A stretch of DNA of 43,480 nucleotides from Ophiosphaerella korrae (GCA_028456385.1 JALNQF010000347.1:1-43480); one strand, 5' to 3'. Numbered from the stretch's first letter, positions 11,501 through 21,867 are shown. Program-made: numbers and translations. The notes: a model not told the origin generated them from the sequence alone.

Positions 11501-13946
11501 CTACTACTAGATTAGAATTAAGAAAGGTAATAAATAGAAAATAGTATTTAGAACATAATATAGACTATATAAATACCTAGTTATACCCTTTAGCTTAATA
11601 AACGTACTAGTAGCCTTCTAAGAAAGAATAAATATAGTACTAAGAGAGTACTTAGATATATTTACATTTATATACCTAGATAATATCTTTATATTCTTAG
11701 AAGTAGAAGAAGAATACGTATAGTATGTACACAAAGTGCTAGAAAAACTAGTAGAAAGTAAACTATTCTTTAAAATAAGAAAATGTAAATTCTACATAAA
11801 AGAAATAGACTTCCTTAGATTTATTATTAAACTAGGAAAAATCAAGATTAATCTAGAAAAAATTAGATTAATTAACGAATAGCTAATACTAAAGAACCTA
11901 AAGGAAGTACAATAATTTTATAGCTTAGCTAACTTTTGCAAAAAGTTAATAGTAGGATAGTCTAAAGATATAGAACTAATAACGAGGCTTATAAAGAAGG
12001 ATACACTATTTAAATAGATAAAAGAATGTAATAAAGTATTTAAAAAGATTAAGAAGAAGTTTATAGAAAACCTAGTTATTAGAATATATAACCTAGACCT
12101 ACTAGTAATAGTAAAAATAGACGCATCTAATTTAGTCTATAGAATAGCACTAATACAAGAAAACCTAAAGACTAAGAAAGAATATTTAGTTAAATACTAC
12201 TCTAAGAAAATAAAGCTAGTAGAGCTTAACTATCTAATTTATAACAAAGAGATACTAGTAATCTATAAAGTATTTAAATAATAGAGAGTATACTTATAAA
12301 GAGTAAAATACTAAATAAAGGTCTATATAGACTATAAGAATCTTATAAGATTTATACTAAATAAAGAACTAATATAACAATATACAAGATAGTAGGAATT
12401 CCTATTAATATTTAATATAGAAATTATATATATAAAAGGGAAAGACAATTAATTTATAGACGCCCTTAGTAGAAGACTAGACTTATAGAAAGAAGTAAGC
12501 GCTACTAGTATAGTTCTAGTTAAAAACGAAGAAGGATATTTAGTCCTAAATATAACTAAAATAGCTGTAACACTTAAAAGAAAGAGTAGTAAGCTAGACG
12601 AATAGATTTAGGAAGAAATAAGAAAAGCTCCTAAAGAGATAGAAAAACTTAAGATTAAAGAAAGTCTCGCAAAAGCTTATAGAAGAACGTATATTCTAAA
12701 AAGAATATAAAGAGAATTTATACGATAGTTCTATAAACTACTAGTATATAGATATTAAGGAATTAATAAAATACTAGATAGACTGCTAAGAGATTACTAT
12801 ATCCTAAGAGTAAGACAACTAGTAATAGAAGTACTACGAGATTATATAGAATGCTAAAGGAATAAGTATAGTAAGTATATACTATATAGAAAGTTACAAC
12901 TAGTAGAAGTACTAGAATAACTATAGGGAGTTATTATAATAGATTTTATTACAAAACTACCTAAGTTAAAAGACCTAATATTAGGAGTTAAGTATAATAG
13001 AATCCTAATAATAGTAGATAAACTTACAAAGTACTTATATTTTAGACTATATAAGGAGAAAAGTAGAATAGAAGTTATAGTATACTAGGTTCTAGGAACT
13101 ATAATTAGCTAATACAGACTACTAGACAAGATTATAATAGATAGAGACGTAAGATTTATATTAAAACTATAGGGAACGATAATAGTATAATTAGGAATTA
13201 AACATATAATGTTAATAGTATACTACCTATAGATAGTAGAATAATACTTAAGATGCTACCTTAATTACAACTAGAACAACTAGGTATAGTTACTACCTAT
13301 AGCATAGTTAGCATACAACAGCGTAAAGAATAAGATAATAGAAGTATTACTCTTCTTTGCAAACTATAGATTTAACCCTAGTGTATATAAAATACTAAGA
13401 CTAGAGATATCTTAGTCCTTAAGAGGAGAAAATTTTGCTAATAGACTTAAAGATATACACAAGTAATTAAGATAGAATATAGAATTCCTGTATAATTAAA
13501 TAGCAAAATACTATAATAAGAAATATAAAGAAGGACCCTAATTTAGAAAGGGAGAAAAAGTATAGTTAGTATAGAAAAACATTAAGAGCAAGAGACTAAG
13601 CTTAAAATTAGACTACGTTAAGATAGGACTATACAAAATTAAGAAAGAAGTTACGCTAGTTATATTTAAACTAAAGCTACTAAATAAAATAAAGATATAC
13701 CTAACCTTTTATATAGTACTACTTAAGATAGTACTATAAAACGTAGAACTACTAGTGTACAAAGTAGACACGTATAGAGAATAAAAAGAATAGGAAGTTA
13801 AAGAAATCCTAGTATATTAGTTCCGCAATAGTAGGAACTACTACCTAGTAAAATAGATAGGTATAGATAAAAAAAGACAACTATAGGAAGAAACATAGGA
13901 ACTAGAGGATAATCTTAACTACTCTAAGAAACTAGAGGACTTCTAA
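8553..13946 (+). pseudogene. Element B gag-pol (RIP-inactivated)
   Basis: One frame from ATA at 8553 (formerly ATG, aligned to the real ATG of A) to TAA at 13944. Order: Gag core with KFNxTREKLRLF near codon 94; CX2CX4HX4C knuckles at codons 302-315 and 325-338, with His333 and Cys338 intact; protease NSRA for DSGA at 10767; RT Asp at 11487 and YLDN for YLDD at 11673; RNase H KIDAS at 12120; DALSRRLDL at 12459; integrase HHCC with Cys1434; catalytic Asp at 12942 and 13140. The segment with the catalytic Glu is deleted. A chromodomain starts at 13794 (EVKEIL, then YLVK-stop with the stop for Trp). D to N and G to R changes follow TpG to TpA. Confidence 0.95.
13231..13240 (+). other. 30-bp deletion junction in the element B integrase
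   Basis: B reads CTATAGATAGTAGAATA where F, A, C, G and H have 30 more bases encoding the TDGQSERMNQ-type segment. In F the catalytic Glu lies at 27084, 36 codons after the second Asp (D-X35-E). The lost segment is bounded by short GATAG direct repeats, and the reading frame is preserved. Confidence 0.85.
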
Positions 13947-14271
13947 AGTTAAAACTCTCTAGAACGCCTAGCGGCGAACTAAGGAAACTAACATTACTAT
14001 CGCTAGATAGAGAGGCGATAGGAGCGCCTAACGCAGGACCTACTATAGCAACACTAAATACCTTATCTAAGTCTAGCTTAGCTTCTAGAGCTACTAACTA
14101 CACGGCTAATTTCTTATTATTTAGCGCCTTTATCTTACAAAGACGAGAGAGACAAGCTTAATTCTCTACTAGCTTACTCTACGCAAGCTCCTAGATCTAC
14201 TTATACTTAGCTTTAGCCTCTACAATTTAAGATAGTTATTTCTCTTAAGCCTTGTTAACAGCTCTCCCTAT
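13915..14271 (-). pseudogene. Element B antisense ORF
   Basis: 119 codons from ATA (14271..14269, formerly ATG GGG AGA GCT) to TAA at 13917..13915, convergent with Gag-Pol and overlapping its last codons. Blocks: GRAVNKAQE, VEAKAKYK, LSRLCKIKALNNKK, LEAKLDLDK, a Pro/Ala/Ser linker, LESFNFRSPLVS. About five in-frame TAG/TAA fit former CAG/CAA, against about twelve on the sense strand. It is 12 nt longer than in A, C, G and H, i.e. whole codons. Unknown function; probably helical. Confidence 0.55.
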
Positions 14272-14783
14272 TATTATTAAGCCTAGATACAAGAATAAGT
14301 ATAATAAACATACACTCTATAAGAGAGATACTAGACACGTTATAGAAACTACAAACGTTTATATAGATATACGCTTTATAAGCTCTACTATTGTTTGTAG
14401 AAACTATATAAAGAGAGTACTTAGGATTTAACTTAGAAAAGGTATAATAAGAATAAGAAAACATTTTAATACTATTACGCAACACGCGATTAGTAAGAAG
14501 ATATTAATAACGTATAGAAGAGGCAACTATAGGAAGTAATAAGGAACTAGAAATTAACAAAGAAAGTAGGTTAATAACCTTAGCTCTAGGATAGATAAAC
14601 AAGGACCTACCTAGAGGAGGGGATAGTGTTACGACAGTAATAAGAGAAATACAGATAGAACTAATTAGCCCTACAACTAAAAGATTAAGTTCTTATAAAC
14701 ACAAAGAATATAAACTTGATTAGGAAGCTACATATAATTAGGATACCTAGGGTAATCTATAATCTATAGACTTTTAGCGTTAA
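14272..14783 (+). pseudogene. Element B sense 3' ORF, extends into 3' LTR U3
   Basis: Same frame as Gag-Pol. It begins near SLDTRISI-N-HSIREILD (cac at 14313), then IYALQALL, a Gln-rich helix ending LLRNTRLVRRY, NKELEINKESRLITLALG, LPRGGDSV (this is the polypurine tract), and continues inside the LTR as REIQIELISP...EATYN-DT. It terminates at about 14777 or 14783. Only former Gln/Trp codons are stops. Homologous residues occur in F, A, G, H and in the LTR of C. The start is uncertain because it lies back to back with the antisense ORF start. Confidence 0.55.
14611..14626 (+). other. Element B polypurine tract
   Basis: CTAGAGGAGGGGATAG directly precedes the 3' LTR. It also encodes RGGDS of the sense 3' ORF. 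F has the same tract (28511-28525). Confidence 0.85.
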
Positions 14784-15056
14784 TAGATTATAGATTAAGG
14801 TAATCTATAATCTGTTGTTCTTAGTAGTAATAGATTAATAGATTAGGACAAGTATATAGTTAGTAGTAATGCGCATTATTAAGATAGTATTAGTAATTTA
14901 ATCCCTTAACTATAGAACGCTAGTACAAGACAGTTACAAGATATCTTCTATTATTTATAGTTATTACAGATTACCTATACAAACCTTTACTATTACTTCG
15001 CAATCTACTAATACTAGAAAGGCTATTAGGAAGTCGACCCTAGTAAGCTAGTAATA
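14627..15056 (+). repeat. Element B 3' LTR, 430 bp
   Basis: Same length as the 5' LTR. It starts TGTTACGACAG and ends GTAATA (RIP-altered GTAACA). The first 150 bp or so encode the tail of the sense 3' ORF. Confidence 0.94.
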
Positions 15057-15061
15057 TAAGA
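15057..15061 (+). repeat. TSD of element B, right copy (TAAGA)
   Basis: Identical to 8057-8061. Element C continues with CCTAGTATATAGTAACC. Confidence 0.9.
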
Positions 15062-18000
15062 CCTAGTATATAGTAACCTCTATCTTACTCTTTTCTTTAT
15101 ATAGTTTAAAGTATAAATACTTTATAAGCTTATCTACTATTATTAAGATTCTATTATATTTAATTCCTAATATTAGGTCTTTTAACTTAGGTAACTTTAT
15201 AATAAAGTTTATTGTAATAGTTCTCTAAAGTTACTCTAGTACTTTAACTAGTTATAGTATTCTATAGAGTATATATCTACTATATTTATTTTTATAGTAT
15301 TCTATATAGTTTTATAGTATCTTTATTACTAATTATTTTACTTTTAGAATATAATAGTTTTATAGGAGTCTATCTAGAGTTTTATTAATACCTTAGTACC
15401 TATATACTAGTAGTTTATAAAATTATTGTATAAATTCTCTCTAGATTTTACCTAGAATATATATTCTTCTATAGGCTAGTGTAAGTCCTTCTTAAGTTTC
15501 TAACTTTTTTATTTCTTTAGGTACTTCTTACGTTATTTTCTAAATCTATTTATCTAGCTTACTACTTGTTCTTTTAAGTGTAGTAGCTATTTTAGGTATA
15601 TTTAAAACTAAATATCCTTCTTTGTTTTTAACTAGAACTATACTAGTAGCGCTTACTTCTTCTTATAAGTCTAGTCTTCTACTAAGGGCGTCTATAAATT
15701 AGTTATCTTTCTCTTTTATATATATAATTTCTAGATTAAATATTAATATAAATTCCTACTATCTTATATAGCGTTATAATAGTTCTTTATTTAGTATAAA
15801 TCTTATAAGATTTTTATAGTCTATATAGACTTATATTTAGTACTTTACTTTTTATAAGTATACTTTCTATTATTTAAATACTTTATAGATTACTATTATC
15901 TCTTTATTATATATTAGATAGTTAAGCTCTACTAGTTTTATTTTCTTAGAAAAGTATTTAACTAAATATTCTTGTTTAGTTCTTAGGTCTTCTTGTATTA
16001 TTACTATTCTATAGACTAAATTAGACGCGTCTATTTTTACTATTACTAGTAGGTCTAGGTTATATATTCTAATAACTAGGTTCTCTATAAACTTTCTCTT
16101 AATTTAGTTAAATACTTTATTGTATTCTTTTATCTACTTAAATAGTATATTTTTCTTTATAAGTTTAGTTATTAGTTCTATATCTTTAGACTATCCTATT
16201 ATTAACTTCTTATAGAAGTTTTCTAACCTATAAAATTATTATACCTCTTTTAGGTTTTTTCGTATTAGCTATTTATTAATTAACTTAATTTTCTCTAGAT
16301 TAATCTTGATTTTTCCTAGTTCTATAATAAACCTAAGAAAATCTATTTCTTTTATATAGAATTTAAATTTCTATATTTTTAGAAATAGTTTACTTTTTAC
16401 TAGCTTTTCTAGTACTTTGTATACGTATTATATATATTTATCTTCTATTTCTAAGAATATAAGGATATTATCTAGGTATATAAATATAAATATATCTAAG
16501 TACTCTCTTAGTACTATATTAATTCTTTCCTAAAAGGCTACTAGTATATTTATTAAGCTAAAAGGTATAACTAGGTATTTAAATAGTCTATATTATATTC
16601 TAAATACTATTTTCTATTTATTACCTTTCTTAACTCTAATTTAATAGTATACGTTTTAGATATCTAGTTTTATAAAGATCTTTGCTTTTTATAGCCTATC
16701 TTATATTTTATCTATTTATAGTAAAGGATATTAGTTCTTATTTATAATTACGTTAGTTTTTCTAAAATCTACGTAAAGTCTTTTATTATTTATTCTCTTT
16801 TTATCTATAAATATAAGTCTATATACTACTAAGGATTTAAATTCTTATATCTATTCTTTCTTTATTACGTTTTTAATAAATACTTATTTAATTTTAGATT
16901 CTTCTTTAGTTTTTTAGTGGACTAGGCTCTATCTTGCGTTTTTTTCTTCTTCTAGGTCTATTACTAAGTCCTATAGCTAATATTCTAGAAGATAGTCTTT
17001 AGGCTCTATAAGTTGTTTTTCCTATTTCTTATATTCTTCTAAGAATTTTCTTTTATAGGTACTTATATTAGCTTTTAATATATTTGTTTTATAGTAGTTA
17101 ATTTTTCCTATTCTCTAATTAATATATAAGTTAGTTATCTATAACTATATTTTTTAGTATTCTCTCTTTTAGCTCTAGTATAGAAAGAACTATTTTAAAC
17201 CTTATAGGTTCTTAGAATAGCTTTCTTTTAACTATACTTAGTTATTAAAGGTACTTCTTTGTTATATACTTTATTCCTTGTATTTCTATAAACTTCTTTA
17301 ATATAAAGTTTCTTATAGCTCTACTATTAATTATTAATTATACTTTTTTTCTTTAGTACGTACCTATTTTTGTAATATATAGGCCTCTTATACTTTCTTG
17401 CTTTTTTTACTTAAGTAGTTTTATAAATTATCTATCTTTTTATAGCTATAGCCTTGTCTTAAGCTTATATTCTTTGTATTTTAGATATTTATTGTACGAA
17501 TATTTATACTATAGTCTTCCTAGAACGTATTTCTTAGATAGTTTTAGTCTAGGCCTTACTACTATATATTCTTCTTCTAGTATTATTTTCTATCCTTAGA
17601 TATCTTCTACTAAGATTACTCTTATATAGTTATATCTTTTTCTTTATTTAAGCTATACGTAGTTATTTCCTTTAGGGTTTTTATATATAATATAATTCTT
17701 TTCTAGGTATAATAACTATAATACTTTAAAGTATACTAGATGTTTTAGATCTATTATTACGTTATCTCTTTCCTAGTATTTATCTTTTTTAGGTATCTTT
17801 TTTATTAAGATATAGTATACTATTAGTATTCTTAGTATATAGGCTTTATTAATCTATCGCGTTTTTCTTATAAGAGACTACTATTCTTTTTATATAGGTA
17901 TTCTTCTTACTATAACTATATATTACTTTATCTATTCTTAAAATAGTATAAACTTTATTTCTTTAAAGTTATATTCTTTTTAGTCTTTATACGCTTTTTC

Positions 18001-19521
18001 TATACTTATAACTAGTAAGTATATCTAAATAAATTTTTATTATTTATTTTATTCTTCTATAACTATTGTTATATAGCTATTATAGCTATATATATCTAGC
18101 TAGGTATACTCTATACTTCTTATAATAACTTATTTTTTACTTTCTTATAGTCTTTTAGAAGAAGCTATAGTAGTCTCTTTATCTAGTACTAGTTCCTTAG
18201 CCTAGATTAATAAAGTATAGGTTTTTTCCTTTTCTAAGTCTTCTATTAGTAAGTCTATTATATATACTATTTCTTTTAGCTATACTTTTATTCTTTCTTT
18301 TATTACTACTACTCTATTCTTTTATAAAAACTATCTTACTCTCTCTTTAGTAGAATAATATATATAGTAGTTATCTTTAGAATAAAAGGTCTAATAGAGT
18401 ATTATATACTATAATTTATTACTCCTAGTTACTTTCTTTTAAAGTTCTATCTATACTTTTAGTACTTCCTTTTTACTTTTAGTTATCTTTAACTAAGCTT
18501 CTTTATTTTTTTTTAGGTCTTTACTTCTATAGTCTTTTATAAAGTGTCCCAGTTTCTTATATTTATAATATACTATATCTTTCTTCTATTTTAATTAGTA
18601 GTTCTTTATATAGTAGCCTATCTTACTATAATTAAAGTACGTAAAGTCTTTATTCTTTTTTTTCTTCCTATCCTTATTAGTATCTAGGATTATAGGGTCC
18701 TCCTTATTATAATTCTAAGTAGATCCTCTATACTTATTTTTCTTCTATTCTTAAAGATTATTATTAATTTATATTACCTATTATTTTAGAGTTTCTAGTA
18801 TTCTTAGTTTTTCTATATAAATTATCTTGTATTAGATTCTTAAGTTTAGTCCTTATTTAAATCGTAATATTAGGGCTAATTTATTCTATTCTATATTTTG
18901 TAATAGTTATTTAAACTATAATATATATTCTAGAACACTCTTATTCTATATAAGCTTTTCTAGCCTTTCTTTAGCTTGTTAGGTAATATCTATATCTCTA
19001 AATACTACTCTTATTTGTCTAGTAAAGTATTTGTAACTTCTAAAGATAGCTCTAGTTTTATCTTTTTAGGTTATTAGAGCGTATATTGTGTAGTCTATCT
19101 AGTAAGGTTTAAACTATCTTATTACGTTTTCTTTAAGGTGCATTCTAATATATATTACCTTCTTTTCTTCTATATTAAAGTATAGTACTTATATATCTAT
19201 CTAGAGTTATACTAAAGCTATAAAGGGTTATAGTTTCTCCTTTATTCTATTAAACTTTTTAAGTACAAGTATCTTAGGTAGTTTCTTTGTTGCACTTATT
19301 TCTAGTCTTTAAGTAATTAGTTCTATCTAGTTTTAACCTTTTATAATAGCTTTAATCTATACTTTATTCTACGTATCTAGTATATTAATTACTATCTTTA
19401 TATCTTTTTTTTTAGAGATTAAGTTGTTTATATATTCTCTAATTACCTTCTATACTATATTATCTAACTTATAACTACTTATAAGTGCCTTAGCTACTTT
19501 CTTAGTTAAACTTTCTACTAT
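15062..19521 (-). pseudogene. Element C gag-pol, 5' part (Gag to early integrase)
   Basis: Minus-strand frame from ATA (19521..19519, formerly ATG) through Gag with two knuckles (about 18540-18660), protease, RT and RNase H into the integrase, where B interrupts. Joined with 7176-8061 it totals 5,346 nt, 78 nt short of A. 56 bp of this is missing after about 17148, in the protease region just downstream of the active-site block, which shifts the frame. RIP stops occur throughout. Confidence 0.9.
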
Positions 19522-19582
19522 CGTATTAGCTAGACTATACGCTACTTATACTTTACTTCTCTTAATAACTAAATTAGCAAGG

Positions 19583-20008
19583 TATAATAAGTTAATAGGG
19601 TTAGCTTCCTTTTAACTATTAGGGTTATTAGTAGATTACGAGTTAATAATAGAGGTTCGTGTTTATAATCTACAATAACTATAAATAATAGAAGATATCT
19701 TATAATTATCTTGTATTAGCGTTCTATAGTTAAAGGATTAAATTACTAATACTATCTTAATAATATATATTATAGTACCTATATACTTCTAGTAATCTAT
19801 TTATACAACTTTATAGATTACTATTAATCTATTATACATAATTATAGATTACTTTAATCTATTATATATTATTATAGATTACTACTACGTATCCTAATTA
19901 TAAGTAGCTTCCTAATTAGGGTTACTACCCTACTTATTCTATACTTTGTTATTATCTAAGTTAAGACTAATTAGCTCTATTTTAATTCCTCTTATTAACT
20001 CTATAATA
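19583..20008 (-). repeat. Element C 5' LTR, 426 bp
   Basis: Plus-strand start TATAATAAG (formerly TGTAATAAG), end CTATAATA (formerly CTATAACA). In element orientation it reads TGTTATAGAGTTAATAAGAGG, and its first 150 bp resemble the B and F LTRs, including the WEATYNWDTQ-like coding tail. Only one LTR of C is in the window, so its outer boundary rests on alignment. Confidence 0.8.
19794..19886. repeat. Three 30-32 bp tandem repeats in the C LTR
   Basis: Units starting at AATCTAT 19794, 19826 and 19856, each with the pattern AATCTATTATA...TTATAGATTACT, so each unit is itself an imperfect inverted repeat. Confidence 0.75.
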
Positions 20009-20370
20009 TATTTTTTAAAGTATAATATAACTTATTTTTCTACTTTACTTCTTATATAAGATAATATAAGTATAGCTCTATCTTTATCTTAAACTTAATT
20101 TACTTTAAAAAAGAGATTAAGTTATAAAATTTATAGCTTAAGCTTATTTTATTCTTTCTAGTAGAGGTCTAGCTTAGTAACCTTAGAAGTAGTAGTATAG
20201 GTTACTCCTATATACTAGTTATTTATATTTATTAACGTATTACTTATCTTAAAAGTATTTAATATATTAAGACCTTAGAACTACGTAAAAGCAATAAGGG
20301 TAAGTAGGCTTCTATAAGATAGGCGAGGTTAATAAATAAGTTAGTTACTTAACTTAATTAATAGTTAGCT

Positions 20371-20453
20371 CTTATTAGAGTATTATAAGGTATATAAGTA
20401 TTAATAGGTAGATAAAAATCTAATTAAAGTATTTGTTATAATACTCTATTAAG
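20371..20453. repeat. Imperfect inverted repeat in the spacer
   Basis: CTTATTAGAGTATTATAA (20371-20388) and TTATAATACTCTATTAAG (20436-20453) pair at 17 of 18 positions around a 47-bp loop. This could be a hairpin or the ends of a very small element. No target duplication was found. Confidence 0.5.
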
Positions 20454-20524
20454 ATAAGAAGTAAAAAAAAGATTAAATATAATAGTCTATAAAGGTCTAT
20501 TAATATTTCTATATACTTACTATT

Positions 20525-20529
20525 TAGTG
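20525..20529 (+). repeat. TSD of element G, left copy (TAGTG)
   Basis: TAGTG directly before the left LTR of G, repeated at 41695-41699, 21 kb away. This proves that everything between is one insertion with later nested insertions. Confidence 0.9.
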
Positions 20530-20970
20530 TATAATAAGTATACTAGGGTCGACTTCCTAATAACTCCTAGGTTATTAGTAGATTAGGAAGTAATAATAAA
20601 AGCTTATATTATAATTAGTAATAACTATAAATAATAGTTAATTTGTGTGTATAATATTAAGTATTAGCGTTCTAGGTTAGAGATTAGATTACTAATATTA
20701 TCCTAATAATATATATTATTACTAACTATATACCTATGTTTTTTAGCTAGCTTTGTACTTTATATTTACTAAGATCGTAAATTATAAATCTATTACGTAC
20801 TTAGCTTTATACTTTATATTTACTAAGATTACAAATTACGAATCTATTACGTGTCTTAGTTATAGTTAGTTTTCTAGTTAAGTTTATTACCCTATAGATT
20901 ATACGCGCTATTGTTATCTAGAGTTAAGCTAATTAGCTTAAATTAGTTTTCTCTTATTATAACTATAATA
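20530..20970 (-). repeat. Element G 3' LTR, 441 bp
   Basis: Pairs with 41254-41694 at identical length. Starts TATAATAAG, ends AACTATAATA. Contains the 54-bp tandem repeat of the A-type LTR. Confidence 0.93.
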
Positions 20971-21308
20971 CTATTCCCCTCTCTAGGTAGGTTTTTATTT
21001 TCTTGTTCTAGGCCTAAAGTTATTAGTCTAGTTTCTTTATTTATTTCTAGTTCTTTATTATTCTTTATATCTTCTTACTCTAATTATAATAAACTTCTTC
21101 TTATTACTTGTATTACTTATAATAGAGTTAAAATATTTCCTTCCGCCTATTATACTTAATTAAAGCTTACCTATCTTATATCTTTAAAAGATAGTAAGTA
21201 TTATAGTAAGTATATTCTTACTAATATTTAGTATAAATATACTCCCTCTAGTATTTCTCTTATAGAGTATAAGTATTTATTTTCTATATAGTCTCTTCTT
21301 ACTAAATT
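20847..21308 (-). pseudogene. Element G sense 3' ORF, extends into LTR
   Basis: Same phase as the G chromodomain end (119 codons to the YSIREIL block at 21269). Blocks: IYLL, NILTLL, KELEINKETRLITLGLEQEN (its CAA is intact), LPREGNS across the polypurine tract, then in the LTR RENxFKLIS...NYNxDT before TAA at 20849..20847. Best preserved copy of this frame on the minus strand. The start is not visible. Confidence 0.55.
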
Positions 21309-21310
21309 AT

Positions 21311-21655
21311 ATAAGGCGAGCTATTAACTAAGCTTAAGAGATACTATTATTATAGCTTATAGAGGCTAAGGTAAAGTATAAGCTAACTCTTTATAAGCTA
21401 GTAGATCTTTATTCTTGTATTAAGTGTCTTTATAAGATAAAGGCTTATAATAACGCTAAATTATCTAAATAGTCTTATACTTTAGAGGCTAAGATAGACC
21501 TTAAGGATACTATAGAGGCTACTCTAGCTCCTATTACATTAGACGTTCTAGGTGTCTCTCTATTTACTATTAGTAGTACTAATTTTCTTAGTTTACTACA
21601 AGGCGCTCTAGAGGGTTTTAATTTTAGAACTCCTCTAGTTTCTTAGATTAATTAA
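21311..21655 (+). pseudogene. Element G antisense ORF
   Basis: 115 codons from ATA AGG CGA GCT. It carries YKIKAYNNAKLS, LEAKIDLKD and a FLSLLQGALEGFNFRTPLVS tail with an intact CAA (Gln) where A has TAA. That direct comparison shows a stop in A is a RIP-altered Gln codon of this frame. Confidence 0.55.
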
Positions 21656-21867
21656 GATTGTCTTCTAGTTCCTATATTTTCTCCTATAGTTGTCCTTTTT
21701 TATCTATACCTATCTATTCTACTAAGTAGTAGTTCCTTTTATTACGGAACTAATATTATAGGATTTTCTTAACTTCCTATTTTTCCTATTCTCTATATGT
21801 ATCTACTCTATATACTAGTAGTTCTACGTTTTATAGTACTATTTTAAGTAGTACTATATAGAAGGTT
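21624..21867 (-). pseudogene. Element G gag-pol, 3' end (chromodomain)
   Basis: Last 81 codons of Gag-Pol: chromodomain and the linker before it, to TAA at 21626..21624. Interrupted by F about 30 codons before the chromodomain. Joined over the three pieces the G frame is 5,435 nt, 11 more than A, so small indels have broken its phase somewhere. Confidence 0.87.
21863..21867 (+). repeat. TSD of element F, left copy (AGGTT)
   Basis: Repeated at 28973-28977. Joining the flanks gives GTACTATATAGAAGGTTAGG, which matches A near 1076-1096. Confidence 0.9.

Larger units (their letters stand above)
8062..15056 (+). mobile_element. Element B: complete gypsy chromovirus, 6,995 bp
   Basis: Two 430-bp LTRs (8062-8491 and 14627-15056), perfect 5-bp TSDs, a polypurine tract, one Gag-Pol frame and the two 3' accessory frames. 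Inserted into the integrase region of C in the opposite orientation. Inactivated by RIP and also by a 30-bp integrase deletion. Confidence 0.95.
15062..20008 (-). mobile_element. Element C, right fragment
   Basis: Minus-strand continuation of C: integrase start, RNase H, RT, protease, Gag, leader, and the 5' LTR at 19583-20008. The first 5 bp after the LTR (TATTT, 20009-20013) would be its TSD; the partner is off the window. Confidence 0.9.
20009..20529. other. Spacer between elements C and G
   Basis: 521 bp with the same RIP signature but no match to the six gypsy copies. Before G inserted it was continuous with 41700 onward. It may be upstream or LTR sequence of the retroelement at 42123-43480, or another decayed repeat. 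No frame in it is open enough to call. Confidence 0.5.
20530..21867 (-). mobile_element. Element G, left fragment
   Basis: Left (3') LTR, 3' accessory frames and chromodomain of G, ending at the TSD of F. G continues at 28978-33219 and 40244-41694. Total without F and H is 7,031 bp. Confidence 0.93.

Noticed and set aside
14255..14485. 76-codon open frame on the minus strand
   Set aside because: It overlaps the sense 3' ORF of B in antisense. Parts align with the other copies (SSISLIEC), but the changes between copies are synonymous in the sense frame and not in this one, and it is out of phase with the conserved antisense ORF at 13915-14271. Most likely a shadow.
13947..14626. env-like gene in the usual env position
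   Set aside because: Neither the sense nor the antisense frame shows a signal peptide, membrane span or Cys pattern. Both look helical and soluble.
20277..20480. Possible degraded frame in the spacer (TLELRKSNKGK-like)
   Set aside because: About one stop per eight codons and no homologous copy in the window to compare. Cannot be distinguished from chance.
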